A stretch of DNA of 40,782 nt, from assembly GCA_009927705.1 (NCBI GenBank), contig RFMK01000123.1:1-40782 (forward strand), read 5' to 3'. This DNA is from Actinomycetota bacterium (GTDB lineage: Bacteria > Actinomycetota > Actinomycetes > Nanopelagicales > Nanopelagicaceae). The notes beneath the pieces were generated by a model that was given only the letters and a program-made list of their open reading frames with translations, had not been told where the DNA came from and searched no databases. The translations under genes were made by a program, and so were the position numbers. This document shows positions 8,257 to 15,709 of the stretch, piece by piece (positions within the stretch are counted from its first letter, which is position 1; each line of letters opens with the position of its first letter).

Positions 8257-8733
8257 ATGGAAGCTATCGAGAAACTGCAATCAGCCATCACGATGGTCAA
8301 TGAAGCGCGCGCAGTTCCCCTATCTGCTTCATGTGTCGTCCACAGGGGAGAATTGCTGGGAATTCTCGAAGAGATTAACCAAGCGCTTCCAGCTGATCTA
8401 TCAAATGCACAAAAACTTTTAGTCAATCGCGAAGGAATTATCGAAGAAGGGCGACAGAGCGCCGAACAACTCATTGCTCATGCTCGCGAGGAAGTTGCTC
8501 GAATGGTTGAACAGACTGCAATCGTCGCAGCTGCGCGAGAAGAGTCTGCGCGATTGATTGATGAAGCGCATGCCAAAGTTGAGAAAGAGCGAGAGGAAGT
8601 GGATGCGTACATTGATTCACGACTCGCAACGCTCGAAGTGATTTTGAATAAGACGCTGGAAGCTGTTAATCGCGGCCGAGAGCGGCTTGCTGGTGCCAGC
8701 GATAAAGATGTTCTCTCACAACTCGCTGATTAA
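8257..8733 (+). CDS. SepIVA-like DivIVA-type coiled-coil protein
   Basis: A 158-residue, charged, helical protein with predicted coiled coil from about residue 55 to 150, rich in E/R/A with heptad-like spacing (for example EEGRQSAEQLIAHAREEVAR). It has no membrane segment or catalytic motif. Position decides the call: in mycobacteria the gene between coaD-side genes and DUF177-rnc-mutM-smc is the DivIVA-like septal regulator SepIVA, which helps control polar and septal wall synthesis. This copy is much shorter than the mycobacterial one. An AGGAGG site 10 bases before the ATG indicates a conventional, strongly translated start. Sequence similarity alone is too low-complexity for certainty; automated annotation might call it an ATP synthase b-like protein. 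Confidence 0.6.
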   Translation: MEAIEKLQSAITMVNEARAVPLSASCVVHRGELLGILEEINQALPADLSNAQKLLVNREGIIEEGRQSAEQLIAHAREEVARMVEQTAIVAAAREESARLIDEAHAKVEKEREEVDAYIDSRLATLEVILNKTLEAVNRGRERLAGASDKDVLSQLAD

Positions 8734-8750
8734 TCAGGTTCACACTCGCC

Positions 8751-9290
8751 ATGAACTCCAAAGCACAATCGCCATTTCGTATCAATCTCCATGAGTTACC
8801 CCGCCGTGCAGGCGAGATGCGTGAATACGATCTGAACTTCCCAGCACCTGAACCAATCGGTATTCCTCTGCTTGAAATTCGCCGCGATGAACCAATCGAA
8901 ATTCATTTCCGCGCTGAATCAGTTGATGATGGCGTTTTGATTACTGGTGAAGTGCAATCGCTGGCGAGCGGTGAGTGTGGTCGGTGCTTAGCTGCAATCG
9001 ATCAAGAGATTGTCCAGAAATTTCAAGAACTCTTTCTCTATGAGAGTCGTGCTTCAGATAAGAATGAGGACGATGACGAGCTCTTTCTATTAGATGGAGA
9101 TGTTGCCGATATCGAGACAGCGATTCGCGATGCGGTGATTCTCTCCATGCCGATCAACCCCGTCTGCTCGCAGGACTGTGAAGGGCTTTGTTCAACCTGT
9201 GGTGAGAAGTGGCGAGACCTGCCCGATGACCACTCCCATGAGGATGTTGACCCTCGATGGACTGGACTTGCAGGCTGGAAGCCCGAATAA
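8751..9290 (+). CDS. yceD: DUF177 (YceD-like) protein
   Basis: Member of the DUF177/YceD family, whose gene is almost always next to rpmF, and which is linked in E. coli to 23S rRNA accumulation. The 179-residue sequence has the conserved central block SGECGRCL (cysteines near residues 75 and 78), an acidic stretch, and the C-terminal cysteine-rich motif VCSQDCEGLCSTCG followed by DPRW. The cysteines suggest metal binding (inference). It lies between the sepIVA-like gene (18-base gap) and rpmF, the classical DUF177-rpmF-rnc order. Confidence 0.88.
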   Translation: MNSKAQSPFRINLHELPRRAGEMREYDLNFPAPEPIGIPLLEIRRDEPIEIHFRAESVDDGVLITGEVQSLASGECGRCLAAIDQEIVQKFQELFLYESRASDKNEDDDELFLLDGDVADIETAIRDAVILSMPINPVCSQDCEGLCSTCGEKWRDLPDDHSHEDVDPRWTGLAGWKPE

Positions 9291-9300
9291 GGACCCAATT

Positions 9301-9329
9301 TTGCAAAGATCTCCGACCTGGGGGATACT
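9301..9329 (+). promoter_or_regulatory. candidate promoter for rpmF
   Basis: TTGCAA (9301-9306) and GATACT (9324-9329) are separated by 17 bases in the 89-base gap before rpmF. This would give a leader of about 45 bases carrying the AAGGAG site. Only the spacing and hexamers support it. Confidence 0.35.
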
Positions 9330-9379
9330 TACGCGCTCACCATTGAAGGAAAAGAAGTTTCACACGAAGGAGAACCACC

Positions 9380-9553
9380 GTGCCATTACCCAAGCGAAAG
9401 ATGTCGCGCTCGCGCACACGTTCTCGTCGTAGCCAATGGAAAGCAACGCCTGCAGCGACTGCAACATGCGGACAGTGCCAACAGCCAAAATTGCAACACA
9501 CAGCATGTCCTACCTGCGGTACCTATAACCGCCGTCAAGTTCTAGAGGTCTAA
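9380..9553 (+). CDS. rpmF: 50S ribosomal protein bL32
   Basis: Large-subunit ribosomal protein bL32, 57 residues from a GTG start. It begins VPLPKRKMSRSRTRSRRS, the usual basic N-terminus, and carries a zinc ribbon with two CxxC pairs (C30/C33 and C43/C46), ending TYNRRQVLEV. The GTG at 9380 is supported by an AAGGAG ribosome site 7 bases upstream. The stop TAA at 9551-9553 is followed after two bases by the proposed CTG start of rnc, and the AGAGG that would serve rnc lies within the last rpmF codons. Confidence 0.95.
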   Translation: MPLPKRKMSRSRTRSRRSQWKATPAATATCGQCQQPKLQHTACPTCGTYNRRQVLEV

Positions 9554-9555
9554 TC

Positions 9556-10239
9556 CTGACCCTGGCTTTAACCGAAAAGCTCGGAGTTTCGGTAAGTCCA
9601 GAGCTTCTTAATCTCGCACTTACTCACCGTTCTTTCGCATATGAATTTGGTGGACTTCCCACAAATGAACGTTTGGAATTTCTCGGCGATAGCGTTCTTG
9701 GACTAGTAATCACAGAAGCTTTGTATGAGCGATTCCCGGATCTTGATGAATCCCGACTTTCACCGCTGCGTTCTGGCATCGTGAATATGCGCGCCCTTGC
9801 AGCAATTGCTCGCGAACTTGAGTTGGGAGCAGCGCTCAAGATTGGCAAAGGCGAAGAGGTAACTGGCGGACGGGATAAGAACTCGATACTTGCCGATGCT
9901 TTTGAAGCGCTCGTAGGGGCGATATATCTTGATCACGGGTTCACGAAGACAACAGAGATTGTTATGCGATTAATGAAAACCGCAATCGATGAAGCGCTTT
10001 CCCGTGGGGCCGGCCTTGATGGAAAGACCGCCTTGCAAGAAATTGTTGCTGCTTCTGGTTGGCAACCACCTGAATACCGAGTGACCGAATCTGGTCCAGA
10101 TCATGATAAGAGTTTTGTCGCTGTTGTAGTTGTCAATGGAGTGACGTATCAAGAAGGACACGGAAAAAGTAAACGCGAAGCCGAGCAAGTTGCTGCTCGT
10201 CTCGCTTTTGAAGCAATTTCACAATCATTCGATAAATAA
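9556..10239 (+). CDS. rnc: ribonuclease III, probable CTG start
   Basis: Double-strand-specific endonuclease that processes rRNA precursors and structured mRNAs. It has an RNase III domain (HRS 24-26, NERLEFLGD 37-45, ADAFEALVGAIYLD 113-126) followed by a double-stranded RNA-binding domain (about 154-222). In-frame there is no ATG, GTG or TTG between a stop at 9526 and a TTG at 9673, which would cut off the NER of the signature. A CTG at 9556 has AGAGG seven bases upstream. From it the metal-binding residues fall at E38, E41, D45, D114 and E117, the same numbers as in E. coli RNase III. The alternative is a sequence error near 9550. The 227-residue length fits the family. Confidence 0.88.
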   Translation: MTLALTEKLGVSVSPELLNLALTHRSFAYEFGGLPTNERLEFLGDSVLGLVITEALYERFPDLDESRLSPLRSGIVNMRALAAIARELELGAALKIGKGEEVTGGRDKNSILADAFEALVGAIYLDHGFTKTTEIVMRLMKTAIDEALSRGAGLDGKTALQEIVAASGWQPPEYRVTESGPDHDKSFVAVVVVNGVTYQEGHGKSKREAEQVAARLAFEAISQSFDK

Positions 10240-10257
10240 TTAAGGCTAGAGCTAAAC

Positions 10258-11133
10258 GTGCCGGAGTTACCAGAAGTCGAAACCGTACGTCGTGGACTTG
10301 AGCCATGGGTAGTGGGTAAAAAGATCAAGAAAATCGAAGTAGTTCATAAAGGTGGCAATCGCTCCAATACTTTCGCTCCATTCTCAGCTGTGGAAGGCGC
10401 GAAAGTACGAAACATGCGACGTCGTGGCAAGTTTCTGTGGTTTGAAGTTAATCGCAATCTCGGCTTAGTTGCGCATCTGGGGATGAGCGGACAATTCATA
10501 ATTCAGGAACGAAAAGCTCCGGATGAAAAACATCTTCGAGTGCGAATAGATTGTGGAGATAGGCGTCGAGAGTTGAGGTTCATAGATCAACGGACTTTTG
10601 GATGGGTGGCAATTGATCAGCTTGTGCAAGAGGAAGGGCTAGAGATTCCAACTTCTTTTGCCAGGATTGCACGTGACATCTTCGACTCTCAGTTCGATCG
10701 CGAAAAAGTAATCGAACGGATCATGAAGAAAAGGAGCCCAATCAAGCCAGTATTACTCGACCAATCGGTCATGAGTGGCGTTGGAAATATATATGCCGAT
10801 GAGGCTCTTTGGCTTGCAGCGATTCATCCCGAGAGATTGGCAAACACTCTCAAGCGTAGCGAGATCGAAGATCTGCTTTCGTCGGTCAAGGAAGTTATGT
10901 CGGCAGCTCTGAAACAAGGCGGCACCAGTTTTGATGACCTCTATATCAATGTGAATGGCGAGAGTGGTTACTTTGATGTTGAACTTGAGGCTTACGCCCA
11001 GGATGGCGAGCCATGTTCGCGTTGTGGAACCGAAATCCGTCGTATCGCGTTTGGAAATCGTTCGTCACATTTCTGCCCCCGTTGCCAGCCGCGTCGTGTG
11101 GCTAAAAAAGTGGGCGTGAAGCGGGGCAAATAA
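10258..11133 (+). CDS. mutM: formamidopyrimidine-DNA glycosylase (Fpg)
   Basis: Base-excision repair glycosylase/AP lyase removing 8-oxoguanine and formamidopyrimidines. From the GTG at 10258 the 291-residue protein begins with the catalytic PELPEVE (P2 is the nucleophile after Met removal, E3 the acid). It has the RRRGKFLWFE lysine loop, the helix-two-turn-helix segment GVGNIYADEALW, and a C-terminal zinc finger CxxC...CxxC (CSRCG and FCPRCQ, about residues 253-276). It starts 18 bases after rnc, in the conserved rnc-mutM-smc order. No good ribosome site is seen; a near-match to the leaderless -10 (TAGAGC, five bases before GTG) may apply. Confidence 0.95.
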   Translation: MPELPEVETVRRGLEPWVVGKKIKKIEVVHKGGNRSNTFAPFSAVEGAKVRNMRRRGKFLWFEVNRNLGLVAHLGMSGQFIIQERKAPDEKHLRVRIDCGDRRRELRFIDQRTFGWVAIDQLVQEEGLEIPTSFARIARDIFDSQFDREKVIERIMKKRSPIKPVLLDQSVMSGVGNIYADEALWLAAIHPERLANTLKRSEIEDLLSSVKEVMSAALKQGGTSFDDLYINVNGESGYFDVELEAYAQDGEPCSRCGTEIRRIAFGNRSSHFCPRCQPRRVAKKVGVKRGK

Positions 11134-11157
11134 CCCAAGAGCGCTGGCGCGCCCCGA

Positions 11158-11163
11158 TAGGTT
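11158..11163 (+). promoter_or_regulatory. -10 element of smc, leaderless type
   Basis: TAGGTT ends six bases before the smc GTG, and the 36-base gap after mutM has no Shine-Dalgarno sequence next to that GTG. Confidence 0.55.
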
Positions 11164-11169
11164 CTACCC

Positions 11170-14100
11170 GTGTATTTGAAGAGCATGACGCTGAAGGGCT
11201 TCAAGTCCTTTGCATCGCCGACCACGCTCAAGTTTGAGCCTGGCATCACCTGCGTGGTGGGTCCAAATGGGTCTGGTAAGAGCAATGTTGTTGACGCGCT
11301 TTCGTGGGTCATGGGCGAACAAGGCGCTAAGAGTTTGCGCGGTGGGAAGATGGAAGATGTCATTTTCGCTGGCACATCTGGTCGGGCTCCACTCGGTCGC
11401 GCCGAAGTTTCAGTAACAATCGACAACACTGATGGCGCGCTTCCAATCGATTTCACTGAAGTAACAATTTCTCGCACACTTTTCCGAAACGGTCAGAGTG
11501 ATTATCAGATTAATGGAGAATCGGCTCGACTCTTGGATATCCAAGAGTTATTGAGCGATAGCGGCATTGGTCGTGAAATGCATGTCATTGTCGGGCAGGG
11601 ACAACTCGATGCAATCTTGACGGCAAATCCGGAAGAACGTCGAGGTTTCATTGAAGAAGCGGCCGGAATCTTGAAGCATCGAAAACGCAAAGAAAAAGCG
11701 CTACGAAAACTGGAATCGATGCAAGGCAATATGTCTCGCGTTCAAGATCTCACTTCTGAATTGAGAAGACAACTTCGACCACTTGGAAAGCAAGCGGAGG
11801 TCGCGCGTAAGGCTGCGGTTATTCAAGCTGATGTGCGTGATGCAAAACTTCGAATCCTTGCTGATGATCTGATTTCATTTAGATCGACGTTGACCTCAGA
11901 AGTTGCTGATGAAACTGCGCTCCGTCAACGTCGTTCAGAAGTTGAGCAAGAACTCGATCGACTTCGAAATCGAGAGGTTGAACTTGATCGTCTGGCCGCC
12001 ATAGAAGGCCCACAACTTGTTGCCGCTCAAGATAATTACTACAACTTAACTGCACAACGCGAAAAACTTCGTGGCACCCAGAACTTAGCCTCTGAACGCG
12101 CTCGTTTCTTGGCCGAAGAAGCAGAGGAAGCTCGTTCTACTGGTCGCGATCCAGATGCGCTCGAGGCGGAAGCAAAGACTTTGCGCAACGAAGAGTTAGT
12201 TCTCCAGAATTCGGTTGATAAATCCCGCAAGGAACTTAACGCCGCCTCCGGAACGCTGGCGGAACTCGAAGGACGTTTAAAGATTGAAGAGGACCGAATT
12301 GCAGCAGCCCAACGCGCAATAGCTGACTATCGGGAAGGCACTGCTCGCCAAGAAGGTCATATCAAGAGTTTGCAATCACGAATTGATGGCTCCAACTCCG
12401 AGATCGCTCGCCTTGAAAGCGCTCTTGGCGAAGCAAATACCAGAGTTGATGAGGCAAAACGAGAGTTTGCGCGCCTCGAGAGTGAAGTAGCTGGGCTTGA
12501 TGCCGGCGAGCTTGGACTCGATGCAGATTTCGAGAAGGCAAAATCGGCGCTGAATCAATCTCGATCGCAAGTAGATAAGCTCAAGGAAGAATTGGCTCGC
12601 GTCGAGCGGGAGAAGAGCGCAGCCGAAGCAAAAGTGGACGCACTTCGGCAAGCCACTCTCCATAAAGATGGAAGTGGAGCGCTTCTCACAAATACCCGCG
12701 GCATCGAAGTCCGCGGAAGCGTGGCTTCACTAATTTCAGTTGAGCCTGGTTGGGAGAAAGCAGTTTCCGCAGCTCTTGGTTCATTAGCCAATGCACTTGT
12801 GGTTCATGATGCAACACATGCAATCTCTGCTCTCTCTTTCTTGAAATCTGAATCAGCCGGATCTGCCGAACTTCTCTTTGTAGATGGAATCGATTTTCAC
12901 GAGAGCTCAAAGCAAGATAACGTCGGCACTTCACTGCTCTCCAAAGTTTCTTCTTCTACCTTGAATGCGGTTCTGCCTCGTCTGCTTGCAAATTTTGTGG
13001 CTACAGAGACTCTTGCAGATGCAGAGCAAGCGATTCAGAACAATCCTTCGGTCATCGCAGTTACCCGCGATGGTGATCTCGTTGGACACGGCCGCGCAAG
13101 TGGTGGTTCGACATCACGATCATCGTTGATTGAAATTACCTCGATGATTGAGAAGAGCGAGATTGATTTACAAAAGCACACGCATGATTGCGATCGAATT
13201 AGATTTGAAATCTCATCGGCAGAAAATCGCATGCGTAGCGACCAAAGTTTCTATGACCAAGCACTAGCTAAACTTAACGAATCGGACGCGGCTATGGCCG
13301 GCTTGGCAGAGCAAATTGCCGCCGCAGGACAGAGCGTGAGAAGTAGCAGCGCTGAAGTTGATCGTTTGGAGCGATCAATCAATGAACTTAGGGATGCCTT
13401 GAAAGCCGATGAAAGCGAGCTCGCAATCGCTCAAATTGAATTCGGTAAGACTGAAGAACCACAAGAACCAGACTTAACATCGCTAGAAAATCTCCGCGCC
13501 AATGTTGCGACATCTCGCGCAGTCGAGGTAGAGGCCAGGCTTGGCCTACGAACATTGGAAGAACGTGTTGCTGCCATAGCTCAACGAGCATCTGACTTGG
13601 AAAATGCAGCTCGAAACGAACGTGAATCAGCGAGCAAGTACATCGCTCGTCGCGAGGCGCGAGCTCGTGGTGCGATTACGGCCCAATCGATTGCTGATGC
13701 GGCTTATGAGGCTTTGATTCAAATTGAGAGCTCCATCTCCCGTGCGAATTCAGAGCGCGAGCGGTTGGAAATCTCGCGTTCAAATCGCGATGGTGAAATC
13801 TTGGCGATTCGCGCAACTTTCCGTGAACTTTCAACCGAACTCGATCAATTAACCTCAAGCGTTCATCGCGATGAGATTGCCCGAGCCGAACAAAAACTTC
13901 GGATTGAACAATTAGAAATTAAGGCAATGGAGGAATTTGGCGTTGATGCCTCGACTTTAACTTCTGAATACGGTCCAGATAAAGATGTACCCACATTTAT
14001 TGAAGATGATGAAGGAAATCTCAGCCAAGGCGAATACATACCTTATGTTCGCGAACAACAGGAAAAGAGACTTGCTACGGCCGAGCGTTCGCTAACTCTT

Positions 14101-14715
14101 CTAGGAAAGATCAATCCATTGGCGCTAGAAGAGTATTCGTCGCTCGAAGAACGATTGAAATATCTGGCAGAACAACTTGAGGATTTGAAGAAATCAAAGA
14201 AAGATCTACTGGACATCATTAAGGAAGTAGATGATCGAGTACAGGAGATTTTCGAAGAAGCTTTCCGTGATACCGCCCGCGAATTTGAGAAGATTTTTGC
14301 TCGCTTGTTCCCGGGTGGCGAAGGTCGACTTATCCTGACTGATCCAAGCGATATGTTGAATTCGGGAGTAGATGTTGAGGCTCGTCCGCCCGGAAAACGG
14401 ATCAAGCGACTATCACTTCTCTCGGGTGGCGAAAGATCTTTGACCGCAGTTGCCCTCCTTGTTGCGATCTTCAAAGCGCGCCCAAGTCCGTTCTATGTGA
14501 TGGATGAGGTTGAAGCAGCGTTGGATGACAATAACTTAGGACGACTTCTTGGCGTGCTCGAAGAGCTTCGCCAAGCGTCACAGCTCATCATCATTACGCA
14601 TCAAAAACGTACGATGGAAATTGGTGATGCGCTGTATGGCGTCACGATGCGCGGCGATGGAGTTTCGGAAGTGATCTCACAACGTTTGCGTGAGATCGAA
14701 ACTGAACCTGCATAG
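11170..14715 (+). CDS. smc: chromosome segregation protein SMC
   Basis: Structural maintenance of chromosomes ATPase, core of the bacterial condensin that organises and segregates replicated DNA. The 1181-residue protein has Walker A GPNGSGKS (31-38), two long coiled-coil arms, a hinge at roughly 500-650, the C-loop LSGGE (1084-1088) and Walker B FYVMDE (1108-1113), the full canonical head-arm-hinge-arm-head order. The GTG start is read as MYLKSMTLKGFKSF, matching the family's conserved N-terminus. It ends two bases before ftsY, so the two are co-transcribed. ScpA/ScpB partners are not in this window. Confidence 0.97.
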   Translation: MYLKSMTLKGFKSFASPTTLKFEPGITCVVGPNGSGKSNVVDALSWVMGEQGAKSLRGGKMEDVIFAGTSGRAPLGRAEVSVTIDNTDGALPIDFTEVTISRTLFRNGQSDYQINGESARLLDIQELLSDSGIGREMHVIVGQGQLDAILTANPEERRGFIEEAAGILKHRKRKEKALRKLESMQGNMSRVQDLTSELRRQLRPLGKQAEVARKAAVIQADVRDAKLRILADDLISFRSTLTSEVADETALRQRRSEVEQELDRLRNREVELDRLAAIEGPQLVAAQDNYYNLTAQREKLRGTQNLASERARFLAEEAEEARSTGRDPDALEAEAKTLRNEELVLQNSVDKSRKELNAASGTLAELEGRLKIEEDRIAAAQRAIADYREGTARQEGHIKSLQSRIDGSNSEIARLESALGEANTRVDEAKREFARLESEVAGLDAGELGLDADFEKAKSALNQSRSQVDKLKEELARVEREKSAAEAKVDALRQATLHKDGSGALLTNTRGIEVRGSVASLISVEPGWEKAVSAALGSLANALVVHDATHAISALSFLKSESAGSAELLFVDGIDFHESSKQDNVGTSLLSKVSSSTLNAVLPRLLANFVATETLADAEQAIQNNPSVIAVTRDGDLVGHGRASGGSTSRSSLIEITSMIEKSEIDLQKHTHDCDRIRFEISSAENRMRSDQSFYDQALAKLNESDAAMAGLAEQIAAAGQSVRSSSAEVDRLERSINELRDALKADESELAIAQIEFGKTEEPQEPDLTSLENLRANVATSRAVEVEARLGLRTLEERVAAIAQRASDLENAARNERESASKYIARREARARGAITAQSIADAAYEALIQIESSISRANSERERLEISRSNRDGEILAIRATFRELSTELDQLTSSVHRDEIARAEQKLRIEQLEIKAMEEFGVDASTLTSEYGPDKDVPTFIEDDEGNLSQGEYIPYVREQQEKRLATAERSLTLLGKINPLALEEYSSLEERLKYLAEQLEDLKKSKKDLLDIIKEVDDRVQEIFEEAFRDTAREFEKIFARLFPGGEGRLILTDPSDMLNSGVDVEARPPGKRIKRLSLLSGGERSLTAVALLVAIFKARPSPFYVMDEVEAALDDNNLGRLLGVLEELRQASQLIIITHQKRTMEIGDALYGVTMRGDGVSEVISQRLREIETEPA

Positions 14716-14717
14716 TT

Positions 14718-15554
14718 ATGGGTTTGTTCGGCTCGTTTTTATCTAAGTTCTCTCGCGCAAAAGCTTCAATCGAGGACCTTGATGAATTTCGTCGCGTCCT
14801 TATCGAATCTGATTTAGGCGTAAATGTTGCCGACCAGATCATCGAGACAGTCAAGCGTGAAAAAGCTGAGAATTTAGAGAGCGCAGTAACTGAAACGTTG
14901 AAATCTTTTCTCTCGACTCAGGACCGCACAATCTCTATTTCATCTGGAAAACTGACAACCATTCTCATTGTTGGAGTTAACGGAACGGGAAAAACCACGA
15001 GCGCAGCGAAACTTGCACATCACTTTAAAGCAAATGGAAAGAAAGTCTTGCTGGTCGCAGCCGACACCTTCCGCGCTGCAGCAGTCGAACAACTTCTTAC
15101 GTGGGGCAAAAGAATTGGCGTTGAAGTAGTGCAAGGAGCCGAAAACGCAGATCCCGCTGCAGTCTGTTTCGATGGCGCTACCCGTGCGCTTAAAGATGGA
15201 TATGAGATCTTGATTATCGATACTGCTGGCAGATTACATACGAAGAGCAATTTGATGGATGAGTTAGGAAAAGTAAGAAGAGTCGTCGAAAAAGTAACTC
15301 CGATAGATGAGGTCCTCTTTGTTCTTGATGGGACCACAGGCCAAAATGGAATCTCGCAAGCTCAAGTCTTCTCCGAAAGCGTTCCCTTAACCGGCATGAT
15401 CGTGACTAAAATCGACGGGTCAACTCGCGGCGGCGTTGCAATCGCCACGGAAAAGGCACTTGCCGTGCCCTTGAAATTCGTGGGGACTGGGGAAGGCATA
15501 GAAGATTTTCGCCCCTTTGATCCAGAAAGCTATATCCGCGAACTTTTAACATAG
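14718..15554 (+). CDS. ftsY: signal recognition particle receptor FtsY, short form
   Basis: SRP receptor GTPase that docks ribosome-SRP complexes at the membrane. Only the NG domains are present in 278 residues: N helices (about 15-75), G1 GVNGTGKTT (86-94), DTFRAAA (116-122), IIDTAGR, TKIDGSTRGG and GTGEGIEDFRPFD. The long acidic A domain of E. coli FtsY is missing; instead a short hydrophobic, basic start (GLFGSFLSKFSRAK) could form the lipid-binding amphipathic helix. It begins two bases after the smc stop and relies on coupling. Its partner Ffh is encoded 1.9 kb downstream, separated by amt-glnK. Confidence 0.95.
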   Translation: MGLFGSFLSKFSRAKASIEDLDEFRRVLIESDLGVNVADQIIETVKREKAENLESAVTETLKSFLSTQDRTISISSGKLTTILIVGVNGTGKTTSAAKLAHHFKANGKKVLLVAADTFRAAAVEQLLTWGKRIGVEVVQGAENADPAAVCFDGATRALKDGYEILIIDTAGRLHTKSNLMDELGKVRRVVEKVTPIDEVLFVLDGTTGQNGISQAQVFSESVPLTGMIVTKIDGSTRGGVAIATEKALAVPLKFVGTGEGIEDFRPFDPESYIRELLT

Positions 15555-15576
15555 ACGTAACAGAGGCTCGGAAACT

Positions 15577-15592
15577 GTCACCTCACTGAAAC
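15577..15592 (+). promoter_or_regulatory. GlnR-like box upstream of amt-glnK
   Basis: GTCAC, six bases, then GAAAC: an exact match to one a-b half pair of the actinobacterial GlnR consensus (GTnAC-n6-GAAAC). Additional GTAAC (15557-15561) and GAAAC (15571-15575) half-sites lie just upstream but at non-standard spacing. It is 118 bases before the amt start. GlnR control of amt-glnK is established in Streptomyces and mycobacteria; its use here is inference. No clear -10 is seen in the remaining gap. Confidence 0.4.
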
Positions 15593-15709
15593 CTCTCACG
15601 CCTGTTCTACGTAATAGTCGGGGAGCACTATCTGCCCATTCTCAGCGCAGAGATCCCTTCCAATGTGTGAGTGAGTTGGCAAATCCAGCTCATCAGTTCG
15701 GAGAAAACA

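Noticed and set aside
9673..9675. TTG at 9673 as the start of rnc
   Set aside because: It would remove the HRS motif and most of the NERLEFLGD signature, while upstream sequence clearly encodes the missing part.
10992..11477. 161-codon minus-strand frame over the mutM-smc junction
   Set aside because: Antisense to the mutM zinc finger and smc Walker A regions; a shadow frame.
14043..14474. 143-codon serine/arginine-rich frame antisense to smc
   Set aside because: Serine/arginine composition is the usual reverse-strand image of acidic coiled-coil codons.
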